NCBI GenBank assembly: GCA_025403435.1
Contig: CM046354.1
Coordinates: 36,545,533-36,609,532, forward strand
DNA: 64,000 bases
Origin: Artocarpus heterophyllus
Taxonomy: Eukaryota > Streptophyta > Magnoliopsida > Rosales > Moraceae
Reading direction: 5' to 3'
The notes below the pieces were generated by a model. The model saw only the letters and a list, made by a program, of their open reading frames with translations. It did not search any database and was not told where the DNA came from. The position numbers were made by a program, and so were the translations under genes. Positions within the stretch are counted from its first letter, which is position 1. Each line of letters opens with the position of its first letter. Positions 9,976 through 21,574 of the stretch are shown here, in pieces.

Positions 9976-11635
9976 TTTTTCTCATTCTTTTATTTATCAT
10001 TTAGAAGAGCGGTTTTAATCATCAGATATAATTATAAACAATATAAAACTCTCAATACTATAATAAAAATCTACAATGTAAAACTTTTACATGTATAGTT
10101 CTTAAACCAAAACTTTTGGTTCCTACCATTCTTCCAAACAACCATTAGCCTTCTATGGGCAGTTGTTCTTGATGAGAGGGCTCTACTTCAACGTAATGAT
10201 AGTCCACTTGTTCATAAGGCTTGTTGGAGAGTATATTGATGGGAGTCTTCTAGATCTCTGTAAGAGAAGAAGAAAGAAACAAAAAATTTCTTTAGAGAGA
10301 GCATATTAAGAGAGAAAGAGTCAGAGCAAACAAGAAAAAAAGAGAAGTTGATTTCTAGTGAAATGATTCCAAGAGACCCTGATGACATTTTTATAGGAGG
10401 AAAGATGTACGAAATAAAATCTAAATTTGAATTTAAAATTTTAAAAGCAATGATTTTTTGTATCTAACACCCTTCATCTCGAATCTTCCCACCTACACAC
10501 AGTGATCACTATAAATGATTGATTTGATGCCTCTGCCATGTGTTAATCAACTTTTTTAGAACACTATCCGTTATGACTGCATGCGCAATTAACAAATCAA
10601 AATAGCTATTGTAACTGTGGTATACATTAATGTAGTATGTGAATAAGACAATCATGGCACAAAAGAACAATATTGATTATATGAAAGAAGGTATGGTGGT
10701 GAGCCCATTGTGTGCATAGGAAAGGTCAAGATAGACTGTTCATAAAATTGGTGAACTTTTTCAATATAAATCACTTAAACTATACAATACAAGACAAGAG
10801 TATTCTCTAGTTTTAATCTGATCAATTCAACTTGCATAGAAAAATTTCACTTTATCGTTCAACCTGTGTTTCAAACAATTCAACTTCTACACTTTCAAAG
10901 TATGTGCGTGAGAATAATATGACATTGTTGACATGACTCATAAATTAAGGTATTTAATGATTTTTCAAGAGCAGAAACACACCTTGATATTTCAAACCAG
11001 CATGGTTTTTTTAACCAGGAAGAAGGGCCCTCAAGTGAATTCTAACAGAATATGTGTCAAGCAGAATGCATGTGGATGCATAACACGCCTTGATATTTCA
11101 AACCAACATAATTTTCTAGCTAGGAAGAATGATACTCAAGTGAATTCCAGCAAAATGTGTGTGAAGTGTTGGCATGATTAATATTTTCCTCACCTTTTCT
11201 CATACCTCTTACTTTTAACTCCAAATAGCAAAACTTATCTTATCTCTTGACAATTCAAGCTCCTTCATTCATTTTTCTCTTTCTTTTGTCCCTTTTTCTA
11301 TATTTCACATTTTCCTCACTGTAGGCATATTTTATTCCTTTCATATTGTGTGAAAATAGTTTGACTTTTATTTTGCCCTATTTAATACTTTTAGCTTTTG
11401 CACATTTCTTTCTTTTTCTTTCATACTCTCAGATTTCAATTTGAAACTGGGGGTTATGGCTAGTGTACATCATAAGATGTTATGCTATAAAATTTGGTAG
11501 CCTTTTTTTTATTATGCATATCATGTGGCTTTTGCTTGAGAATCATCCCATGAACTAGACAGTTGCTACATGTTATCAAGATGCATTCTTGTATCTAGTA
11601 AAGATAAAAACACCTTTTGTTCGGACATATCAATG
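9976..11635. other. Non-coding spacer of the minus-strand copia element
   Basis: No coding sequence was recognised. It contains A/G-rich sequence near 10250-10360 and the approximately 105-base direct repeat pair at 10978-11165. It separates RNase H from the post-pol coding remnant. Confidence 0.35.
10978..11165. repeat. Two-copy direct repeat of about 83 bases at 105-base spacing
   Basis: Copies at 10978-11060 and 11083-11165 share ACRCCTTGATATTTCAAACC at the start, a CTCAAGTGAATTC core and a TGTGT(C/G)AAG end, with scattered substitutions between. An ORF spanning both copies (10933-11181) is a consequence of the repeat and is not called as a gene. Confidence 0.7.
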
Positions 11636-12184
11636 TTAGTATAGATTTCTCAAAGTGTAAAAAAAACATAAAAAGAATTGTAATAAACATATGTTGTGTA
11701 AACAGATCTGATATGTAAGTGCTATAATTATGCTCAAACAAAATAAGAAAAAACACAACTTAGAATTATGACACATGCAATATAGTGTTTTCCTTTCCAA
11801 CACTCTATCAATTAAGTGTGTAGATACCAAGTGACTTTCTAAAGTGTTGAAATTGTAAGAGTTAAGAGCTATAATGAATAAATCAGCTAATTTCTTTTCA
11901 ATTTGAACATGCTCAATGGAAATCACTTTATCTTTAATAAGTTCTCTTATGAAATGATGTCTTATGTCAATGTGCTTTTTGCATGAATGTTGGATAGGAT
12001 TCTTTGAAATATTAACTGCGCTTGTGTTATCAGAGTACATTACCATAGTGTTCTGCTCAATGTTGTAATCAGATAACATCTGTTTCATCCAGAGAAGTTG
12101 AGTGCAATAAGTCTCAACCACATTATATTTTGCTTTAACGATGGATAGAGAGATTGAGTTATGTTTCTTACTATGCCAAGCCAC
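11636..12184 (-). pseudogene. Copia RNase H remnant
   Basis: The first 110 residues match a copia RNase H: Trp-His-Ser-Lys-Lys at the start, a Lys-Ala-Lys-Tyr in place of the usual Glu-Ala-Glu-Tyr, a Tyr-Ser-Asp-Asn-Thr-Ser-Ala motif with the catalytic Asp, then Lys-His-Ile-Asp-Ile-Arg-His-His-Phe-Ile-Arg and a Leu-Ala-Asp-Leu-Phe end. The loss of the glutamate in the first motif means it is dead. The C-terminal 50 residues are read-through past the true end. Confidence 0.85.
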
Positions 12185-12839
12185 AAGATTGTTACCTACG
12201 TAGAAGCACCCTCTAAATGTGCTTTCAGATCATCTTGGTTTCCTACTAGTCAGCATCACTATAACATGGAATACAAGTACATGTGTCATATGTAAACCAA
12301 ATATCATGGTCAGAGGTCCCACTTACATATCTTATGATATGCTTCACAACTGCAAGGTCTGGCTCCTTTGGATTTTCCTAGAAATTAGCACACACTCTGA
12401 CTCTGAAGGCGATGTCTGGATGACTGGCTATTAGCTATACTAGATTGCCAATCATGCTTCAATATAAGCTTTGGTCTATATATTTTCCATTTATATCTTT
12501 CCTAAGCTTTCCACTAGGGCTCATGGGAGTTTGAAAGGGCTTTGAGGACTCCGAGACAAATTTTCTCACTAAGTTTCTTATGTGTTTGGATTGGGAAAGG
12601 AAAATCCCATCACATTGCTACTTGATTTGCAGCCAAAGAAAGAAATTCAACTCTCCAACCATACTCATTTCGAACTCACTTTGCATGAGTTTGATGAAGC
12701 CTTAAGCATTCTTCTCTAATGTTGACCCAAAGACAATGTCATCTACATATTCTTTAGTCATTGTGATGTCTGCATGGTGCCATTTGATGAAAAGTGTCTT
12801 ATCAACCCCTTTTTTGGAATATCCCTTCTCAAGAAGTTA

Positions 12840-13211
12840 CTCGGTAAACTATTTATACCAAGTTCAAAGAGCTTGTTTCAATCCATAGTCAGGATGCTTT
12901 GGATCTCTAAATCCCTTAGGCTGCTCCACATAAGCTTCTTCATTTAGAATACCATTGAGGAAAGCATTCTTCATGTCCATTTGGAATAACTTAATCATGA
13001 GGTAACAAGACACAACAAGTTGAAGTCGTATGGATTCCAATATGGCTACAAGAGCAAATGTTTCCTCAAAATCTATCCCTTCCACTTGAGTGTAGCCTTG
13101 AACAACCTGTCTTGCCTTGTTCCTTGTGATGTTTCCATGCTTATCTGACTTAGTCTTGATGATCCATTTTGTACCAATGACATTTGTGCCCTCAAGTCTA
13201 GGCACTAGCAT
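12840..13211 (-). pseudogene. Copia reverse transcriptase fragment
   Basis: Contains the copia RT start Gly-Thr-Lys-Trp-Ile-Ile-Lys-Thr-Lys, a Val-Gln-Gly-Tyr-Thr-Gln segment, Phe-Glu-Glu-Thr-Phe-Ala, and Gln-Met-Asp-Met-Lys-Asn-Ala-Phe-Leu-Asn-Gly carrying the first catalytic aspartate, then Glu-Gln-Pro-Lys-Gly-Phe. The frame is lost before the YVDD motif. Degraded RT sequence continues to about 12440. Confidence 0.85.
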
Positions 13212-13483
13212 CCAAACATTGTTTTTCTCAAATTGTTCAACTTCTTCTTACATGCCTTTAATCCATGCTTCTTCCAAGAAAGCCTTTTTAGCATTCTTAG
13301 GCCCAATGTTTTTGTTTCATGGTGACCGTCCTTTTGTCCATTTTTCCTATTAGCTTGTCTATAGGATGTGTTGCATAGGTCATGTTTTGGGCACTATTGT
13401 AGACACAGGTTCTATCACAAGTTCTGTCGATACATTATCCACAATTGTGTTGTTTGTGTCCTCAATAGGTTTTACTGGATCCT

Positions 13484-13732
13484 CTATACTTCATTTTCAT
13501 GGTCCTTGCTCCAATAGATCCTATATTTCCTATTCCTATAAAAATACAAAGAAATCATTAGTATCGTCATAACAATATTGATTGACTCTATGATTTTTTG
13601 AGTTTGCATGTTGTAAATTCGATAAGCCTGACTATTTTGAGAATAGCCAATGAAAACAACTTCATTACTTTTGGGATCAAACTTACATATCAGTTTATGG
13701 TTGTTCAAAATGTAACACTTATTGTAGAACAT
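13484..13732 (-). pseudogene. Copia integrase C-terminal fragment
   Basis: The segment Lys-Phe-Asp-Pro-Lys-Ser-Asn-Glu, then Val-Phe-Ile-Gly-Tyr-Ser and a Tyr-Arg-Ile-Tyr-Asn stretch is the conserved stretch after the integrase core in plant copia polyproteins. The frame degenerates after about 55 residues. Confidence 0.75.
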
Positions 13733-14002
13733 GTGATCAAGTTTCCCCTTCTAGATCTCACAGGTTGCCTGCTTCCTAGCCGTATGTATACACGGTCGAT
13801 GATATAACGTTGTGTTGACAACCTCAAGCTAGAGTGTCATGACTCGAGCCATTTCCAATAAATGCCTAGCCTATTCTTTCTTTCTACCATCCTGTTTTGT
13901 TCAGTAGTTTCTGGGTAAAGAATTCATGAGATGTACCACATGTATAGCAAAAATTATAAAAGTTGGAGTTTTCAAATTCCTTTCCATGATCACTCCTAGT
14001 TT

Positions 14003-14488
14003 TCATAATTTTGCAATTGTCTTATTCATTAATCTCACACACAATTTTTTGAAGGAGTCAAAGTTGTAAGGTTTTTCTTTAAGGAGATCTACCAAAGTGA
14101 AGCATGAAAAATAATCATCACATGCAAAAATATATTTCTTACCCCCTTTACTTTCAGTAGTCATTGGACCTATTAGATTCATGTGCAAAAATTTTACTAC
14201 CCTTGAGGTAATGAGGTGTTGGCTAGCTTTTTAGGAACACTTGACTTGTTTTCCAAGTTGGCATGGCCAACACACTCTTTTGGGTTTGTTTCTCAATTTA
14301 GAGATACCACTAGCTAAAGCAAAATAGACAAGTTTATGCAAATCTTTGTAATTTATGTGTCCCAGCCATTGGTACCATAACTTAGTTAGGTCTGTGGTCA
14401 CATAAAAGCTATACAGTGACTGTTCCAATAGATAACAGTTGTGATGTGATCTTCGTCCTGTTAGAACACACTTCCCTTGTTTATCCAA
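14003..14488 (-). pseudogene. Copia gag-pre-integrase and integrase core fragments
   Basis: 14488-14231 carries a Trp-His-like Leu-Gly-His-Ile...Cys-Trp-Pro-Cys-Gln-Leu-Gly-Lys arrangement (zinc-binding HHCC type, first His altered). After one stop, 14188-14003 begins with His-Met-Asn-Leu-Ile-Gly-Pro-Met and continues Lys-Tyr-Ile-Phe-Ala-Cys-Asp-Asp-Tyr, the integrase core start with its first catalytic region. Both are on the minus strand in the expected order. Confidence 0.8.
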
Positions 14489-15271
14489 AACTTGATCGCA
14501 TCCTACATGAATGACACCTGTAGTTTGTCATCTTAGATTTGGCTTAAGTTGATTAGGTTTACCTTGAGACCATCCACAAGAAGAGCATTCTTTAACTTAA
14601 GGAACCTGGTTACTTCTATTGTTTCCTTTCCAATGATTTTTCCTATCTTTCTATCACCAAATGTGATAGTTCCACTAGAACATGGCTTGTATTCCTTTAA
14701 AAGTCACATGTTACCTATCATATGCCTAGAATACCTACTATCAAAGGATCAATTCTTAACAATGAAGGCTTTAATTGAAATATGTGAAGCAAAATAATTT
14801 AAATCATTTGTCTTCACCTAGATCCTTTTCAATTTCTTGACTGGTTTATTCTTAGTGGTATTCATTTTGATAGGTTTATTTTTCTTAGCCAGTTCATAGC
14901 CCCTATCTTCATAACTTAATTGAATGAGCTGAAAACAATTAGGTCTTTTGTGTCTTTTAACACCATAGTGATGGCAAATAGGGATTTTGTGAGTTTTCTT
15001 ACCTTCACTGCTAAGCTATACCTTGATGCGAGGTGTCTATCGGATGTAGAGATGGTGTTGTTTTGGTCCAGTCTATGCCCACAATCTTTAGAAGGATTGT
15101 AGTGTCTATTGTGTGTATTTTAGGCAAATTATTGCTCTTCACTAATCTTGGATGTCTCAAATATTTTAGCCTTGACAAACACAATCTTTCATTTGGCTAT
15201 ACCTGAAGTGTCTTTGGTGTAACCTATACCACACTTATCATTATTTGGTTTACCAAGACTTAACACTTTAT

Positions 15272-15660
15272 CTAGCCTAGCAGCACCAATAGTGAGCTTT
15301 TGCATAGCTTCTTTGAATTTGGCAAGTTTTGTAGTGACAATGCTTGGAGTTTCTCTATGGCTTCATCCAGCTGTCTCTTTAATGAGTTGCATCCACATCC
15401 CAGCACTTTCTTTTCTAGTTGGAAGTTCAAAATCTTCTCTTCCAAAACTTTGTTCTTTTGAACCATTTTCTCCCATGAGATATATAGTCCATCATAGGTT
15501 TCTTGGAGTTCATCAAAGTTGTGATTTTCCTCGTCTAGAAGTTAATTAAATCAGTGAAAGCAATAAAATTATTAACCACTTTATCTTCTTCTTAATATCT
15601 TCTTCTTCATCATTCCAAGTTAAGTTCCATTTGAGATGACTAGTTCTCTTTGCGGGGAAA
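15272..15660 (-). pseudogene. Copia gag C-terminal coiled-coil fragment
   Basis: Reading from 15660 down, an acidic Asp-Glu-Glu stretch leads into a Phe-Asp-Glu-Leu-Gln-Glu-Thr-Tyr segment and a Leu/Lys/Glu heptad region to 15272. This is the kind of tail found in gag of Sirevirus-like elements. Two frames must be joined, and the rest of gag, including any zinc knuckle, is absent to the right. Confidence 0.5.
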
Positions 15661-17238
15661 AGATTGTGAGTTAGATTAAAAATGAGAAGAAAAAAAAAAG
15701 TTTTGAATAAAGGTGAGTTTTCATAGATGTCATCTTTTAAAACAGTATTTTATAAATTTACACATATTTGAAACTAATTATATAATTAAAAAATATTTTG
15801 TTAGATGACAGAGAGAATATAGAGAGAATTATGAGAGAGTTAAGTTTGTTTATTTAAATTGATTAAAAAAGATAACTAGTCACACCAATTAATTAAAACA
15901 GTAATATGAATGACAGTGTAATATTGTTTTTAAAATTAATTTTCTGTGACACAAATAAGCACATTTTTTTAAAATGTGGCATACCATGTAATTTTTTCCA
16001 CAGAAAAAAGAAAAAAGAGAAAGAAGAGAAAAGATTATTTTAGCCCATAAAAGTGAACTAATCTTAGAAGAGAAAATTACACTGTAAATCATTTTTTTCC
16101 TATGTATTTTTTATGCCATAAAAACAAAACTTAAAAAACTAATGTCACTTATTCTCATGCCACTGTTTTTTCCTTATTCTTTTTACAATTAAGAAAACAA
16201 TTTTCTCTCTTTCTCTCTCTACTAGAATTTTGTTCTCTCCCTCTCCTTATGTTCTTCCTTGATTTCGTCGTCTATTTTTTCTCCACCATGAAGCTTCACC
16301 GGCAAGGGAGATCACCGATCACTTGTCACAATTATGATCCAGTGAAGTCAGCTTTGCTCGCTTGTAGCGATTTCGATTCCGCTGAAACCAAATCAAGCAC
16401 TACCTCCCAATGCTAGCGCGATTTCATTGTGTGTCCCCGAGTTGCGCCATTCGTCGAAGAGAGGGAGGGAGGTCACATCCAAGCTCACATGTCACACCAT
16501 CGTGATTTTGATGCTTGACCAAAGTTATGTCGTCCATCATTGCCTTTTTCCCTTCTTTCTCAATCAGGTTTCCTGTCTCTCTCTCTCTTCGTATTTGTGA
16601 ATTCTGGGCTCAAAATGTTAGTCAAAGGTTATTTTTTTTGTTCTATTTTTCCTTATGGATGGTTATATTTCATAGAATTTTTGGATTGGAAGCTCAGATT
16701 TTTGCTCTATGTTCTTATTGTTGCAGTAATGGAAATGTGATTAATGGTTTTTTTTTTTTTTTTAAGATGGAGGACTAAAGTGTCATAGAAATTAGGTGAT
16801 TTAAAGTTACCTTATTTCTTCAATTACACACCTTACCTCACGTAATCTTTAGGTTTTTTTTTTACATTATTTTGCTAGTTTTTTAGTATGTTGAATTCAA
16901 GGGAAAAGGTATTTCCTTAATCCTTTGAATCTAATTATATCTAGAGGGTGCTTTGTTTAGAGATCTAATTATGTCGATTTATTTTCTTCTAGATAAGTTT
17001 TTTTTATTATTTGGTTGATATAGATGGTAATTTTCTTAGTGTTGTTGATGGAGTTTGTGATGTTTTAGATCTGGAAAATTCTCTGAGTTTGTTAAGAATA
17101 TGGCAAAGCATAAGTTCTTTATGCAGTGCTTTTGAAAATTAGTTCACTATATGAACATGTCCTGGTGAAACATACAACATGTTATGTTTTGGTGGGACAT
17201 GTGACATGTCCTTAAGGGAGACAAGAAATGTTTCCAAG
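15661..17238. other. Non-coding region with a GC-richer transcribed-looking island
   Basis: 15661-16090 is AT-rich and empty. 16195-16250 is a CT-rich tract, followed by a GC-richer island (about 16280-16510) that resembles a plant 5' untranslated region or LTR R-U5 but has no sustained ORF. 16748-16763 is a poly-T run. 17153-17238 contains several ACATGT/GGACAT words that continue at 23523 beyond the inserted element. Confidence 0.35.
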
Positions 17239-19177
17239 TGTTAGAAAATGAGTACGCAGCAAAATTTTAAAAATTTTTAAATTAGAGTATTTTCCAAAAC
17301 ATAAGTTTGACATGCTTATACATAAATTAATTAGATCTTACTAACCTTTTTATTCCGAGGAGCTCTTGCAATCAATGAAGAGGAAAACATTCTAGAACAG
17401 CCTCAACCAGCTGGTCTTCTTTGCTATTCTCTTTCCATGATTGGAATGTACATGGGCACACGTTGTACAGCTATTCTTCCGATGACTCTCCTTCTAACCA
17501 ATTGAGAAGACTTAGAGGTAACGTTCTTGATTATAAACAATAGCCCTTAAGGAGTTTCAGAGTTTCTCCATTGGAGTACTCACTCTAAACTTCTCAACTG
17601 ATCTAAATAACTAAGAAAACTTACCCCCTATTTATAGAGGCCATACATAGGATTAATCATTATGAAATAAGGCCTCAAAATTTGAGTCTAGATCAATTTT
17701 TAATGAAAATCGCGTCTGAAACGCATAATTAGATAATCGTTAGATCGGCAATCCAAACTTATCTATTGGCTTGCCAAACTTACTACATCGACAGGCCGAA
17801 CAAGCAGATTGACCTGCCGAACTTGCGATAATATGATCCCTAAGAATCTTTTATTTTCCACTCGAGATTCTTTAGATAGAGCCTCAGTTTTAATTCAAAT
17901 AACTCAATAAAAAAGTTATCTGATCAAAAAAGTCATATCTAAATAATCTCATAGAAAATAAATATTATCTCAATAATTCAAAATTTTTATCTTGAATTAA
18001 TTTACAAAATTAATTCAACCGATAAATAGACATGAATTATCTAATCCTATTGAATTTTAGCTAATCTAATAATTTAACATAAGTCATAAATTTGTTAGAA
18101 AAGCACGTCGTATCGTTACAGGATTTATTATGAGTTAACAAAGAGGGACTTAATGGACCTATATAGTTCACGCTTTGATAATTACAAAATACAATACCCC
18201 AGATATATATTTTATAATTATCATTTCTAATGCTACTCTACTAAAAGCTTCAAGCTGCACTCTTGAACTATATAAAATTACGAAGCTCCAAATAAGCTAA
18301 GTGTCTATGACATATCATAATGTGTCATATCCCCATAAGATATTTATAATTAGCTTAAGGATAAATTCCATCTTACCTTCCTGATTATTTTTATCTTATG
18401 TTTCGTTATCACACTATTGGAAAACATACTATCCAATGACAGTATACTATTTGGTTACACCTATGCATCCAAATGGTTAAGCGCTCTAATCTTTCAATTA
18501 CAGGATAGTGCACATAAAAGAATATCATTAACTGTACAAAAAGAGCTATGGATTCCATATCTATGAATAGTAGGTCTATGTTATCAAGAGTCGTGTCTCC
18601 AACGTACCGGTATGCATACTATCATAAAGTCAGAATGTCACTCTTTGGTACATCAAAAGACATAAGTCAAGATAACAGGCCTATTAGTCATTTCAGGATT
18701 GAGACACAACACATATGATTGTCTAGGGTAAATTGGTTTGTACAGACATAATTATTAATCCAAATCAATTAAACTTTATGTCTCGATCCAATACATCATC
18801 ACCTATGACAATGTACCAATGTTTCTACTCATGGAGTCCTACTCTGATGGCCAAGACAAGCTATCTCCCATTAGAGATGTAGAAAACATAACAATCTTAA
18901 CATGAATAAAGCACCCAACTCTATTCCCTCGATTGCGGATCTTATGATTTAGACCATCACCTTTAAAATCATGTCTTCCACATAATCTATCTATTGTATG
19001 CATGATTTTTAAAGGTTTAGACCAACAGTCGTAGACTTTTGTTTGGTTATCATACATTCAATAAATATAAATGTAAAGAGGACAACATTTGGTATATAAA
19101 TAATAAATAAACTCTTTATTAATAAAGTCTCACCAAAACATATTACAACATTTTACTCTTAAGGACACCATGTCTAA
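17239..19177 (-). repeat. 3' LTR of the minus-strand copia element
   Basis: The reverse complement starts near TAGACATGGTGTCC, a decayed version of the family start, and ends TTTTCTAACA. Just outside it at about 19178-19212 a second partial copy of the LTR 5' end follows, a short local duplication. Near-palindromic TCGGC..GCCGA-type words lie at about 17745-17830. Confidence 0.8.
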
Positions 19178-19212
19178 AAATGTCTCCAAAAACATATTAT
19201 ATTTTTACATAT

Positions 19213-20745
19213 TACAAATCTCATATCCCCATAGCTTCTACAGGGCTCTCAAAAACTCTTATAGTTAGTGTCTTCCTAAATGAATCAGCTAAATTGTCCT
19301 CAAATGTAATTTTGCATACAGCAACATGTCCGCCCTCAACAAAGTCCGTTATCATATGATACTTTCGATGAATATGCTTACTCTTTTTATGAAATTTTGG
19401 TTCCTTAGCATTAGCTGTTATTGCAATGTTATCGCAACACAGTGATACCACCCTATTCATACCCAGAACTACCTCAAGATCTCCAAGGAACTTGTGAAGC
19501 CACACTGCTTCTTTCAAAGCATCACTAGCTACTACATACTAGGCTTCCATCATTGAATTCGAAGTGCAATCTTGCTTGACACTTCTCTAAACAATGGCAC
19601 CGTCACCCAAAGTAAACACAAAACCAAAAGTCAATCTTCTTAAATGCAGATAGAATTGAAAATCTGAATTGGTGTATCCTAGAGGAGTTAGATCCTCACC
19701 TAAATACACAAGCATATACCCTCGAGTCCTTCTCAGTTACTTGAAAATATGCTTGACCGTAACCCAGCGGTTTGGTCCTGGATTTGACTAAAATTGACTT
19801 ATTATGTCGACCGTATAACTAATGTTCGGTCATGTGCAAGCATAGCATACGTGAGATTACACACTACCAAAGCATAAGACACCTTCTTCATGTATTCTCT
19901 TTCTTCATCAGACTTTGGTGAGTCTTTCTTAGGAAGAGTAATTTTAGAGCTAGATGGTTGCTCACCTTTCTTGGAATTCTGCATTACAAACCTCTTGAGA
20001 ATTTTATCTATGTAGGCCACTTGGAATAAAGCTATCATTATGTTCTTTCTATCCCGAAAGATCTAAATACTGAGAACATAATTAGCTTCCCTCAAGTCTT
20101 TCATGTCAAACATCTTGGTCAACTATAATCTAACTGATGGCAACACCCCAACATCAGTGCCAATCAATAGAATTTCATCTACATAAACTAGTAGAAACCA
20201 CCTTCCTATTCTTAATATGTTTGTAAACACATGATTTGTCCACATTTTATTCAAACCCATAAATCTTAATCACTTGATCAAATCTTATATTCTAATAACA
20301 GGAAGCCTACTTAAGTTCATAAATTGACTTTAGCAGCTTACAAGCCTTACCCTCTTGACCCTTAGCCTTGAACCCGTCTGGCTGTACCATATATATGGAC
20401 TCATCAAGATAGCCATTCAAAAAAGCCATCTTGACATCTATCTGTCAAATCTCGTAGTTAAGAACAGCAGCTATGTATAAGAGAATGTGGATGGCTGTAG
20501 GTGAAAAGTTTTTTTGTAATCGATTCCTTCCTTTTGCGTGTATCCCTTAGCTACCGCTCTAGCTTATAAGTTTAGACTTTCCCATCTGCTCCTCTCTTTC
20601 TCTTGTAGATTCACTTACACCCTATGGGTTTTACCCCTTCAGGAAGATCTATAAATTCCCATACCCGATTAGTCTCCATAGACTTCATCTTAATGTTCAT
20701 GGCTTCTATCGAGAGTTTTGAATCAACATCCTCCATAGTCTCCAT
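19213..20745 (-). pseudogene. Copia reverse transcriptase and RNase H of the deleted element
   Basis: Reading down from 20745: RT pieces equivalent to the protein encoded from about 38690 of the full-length copy, a segment with Gln-Val-Ala-Tyr-Ile-Asp-Lys-Ile-Leu and the Lys-Lys-Asp-Ser-Pro-Lys stretch (20038-19802), then RNase H with Cys-Asp-Asn in place of Tyr-Asp-Asn and Asn-Leu-Ala-Asp-Ser-Phe (19517-19221). Many stops and shifts. The minus-strand sense places RNase H next to the 3' LTR as expected. Confidence 0.8.
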
Positions 20746-21574
20746 CGATTCCTTCAAGTTGTATATTTCTTCATGTAACATCCATCTTCAAGTCTTTGAT
20801 CCTGCATAGATCAAATACTTCATTTTTTTGGTCATCATAAAATTTCATGTTCCTTAGAATTGTCTCAAAAATAAATCAAAACTACACTAAAAAACACACT
20901 TTTTATAGAAACTCACAGCTCTCTATCATCCTGTCAAACCTAAAAGTTTAGCCTATTGTGAAAGTTGAAAGAATTCTGCCCCATAGATGGCCTACCAAAC
21001 TAGAAGTTCGGCCTGCCAATATGAGACCATCAACTTGCCAAACCTAAGCATTTGGCTAGCCGACCGAGCTGAACTCATGTTTTTCCAGAAAGTAGTTTTT
21101 ACACAGTTTTTTAATCTTATTTTCAACAATTCAAAAACATTAAAATTTTTGAAACTCAGGAAAAAACAATGGGTCTGCTATCATCCATCTTCTAGATCCG
21201 TCTTCACTCCAAATGATTATTTAATTACAAAATTTTTTTTTACAAATTTAAAATTAAATAATAACTCCTAGACGGTGATGATAGACCGCCATCTAATTAC
21301 ATGAAAAACCTAGATACACATTCTAACCTCTAAGGAACCATAACGGGCATAAATTAATTAATAAATGATCAAATAATAATTTAATCAACCATAATTAATT
21401 AACAAATATTCACCATATAATCTCATGACAACATTCAAATATATAGAAATCTTAGAGTGTTAACTCTCTAAAAATTAAAATTCAAACATAGGAGAGAATA
21501 AGATCACATAATTAATATATATAGCATGATCAAAAACTCATAAATTTATTTAAAAACCATAGCTTTAATACCAT
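20746..21574 (-). other. 5' leader and primer-binding site of the deleted copia element
   Basis: It corresponds to the leader 34553-35500 of the full-length copy, reversed. The primer-binding site next to the right LTR reads TGGTATTAAAGCTATGG on the minus strand (about 21557-21573), close to the initiator-methionine tRNA complement used by plant copia elements. The leader includes a few of the near-palindromic TCGGC..GCCGA words (about 20930-21070). Confidence 0.75.

Larger units (their letters stand above)
7835..15660 (-). mobile_element. Decayed Sirevirus-like Ty1/copia element, minus strand
   Basis: Read on the minus strand from 15660 down, pieces appear in copia order: gag coiled-coil tail (15660-15272), gag-pre-integrase (14488-14231), integrase core (14188-14003), integrase C-terminal part (13732-13484), reverse transcriptase (13211-12840) and RNase H (12184-11636). 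About 1.6 kb of spacer follows, then coding remnants at 9975-7835 in the place where Sirevirus-like elements keep an envelope-like gene. All frames are broken by many stops and shifts. No clear LTR pair was found, so both ends are uncertain. This family is distinct from the other copia copies here. Confidence 0.7.

Noticed and set aside
10933..11181. 82-residue ORF as a gene
   Set aside because: It consists of the two copies of a direct repeat, and similarity within it is due to the repeat only.
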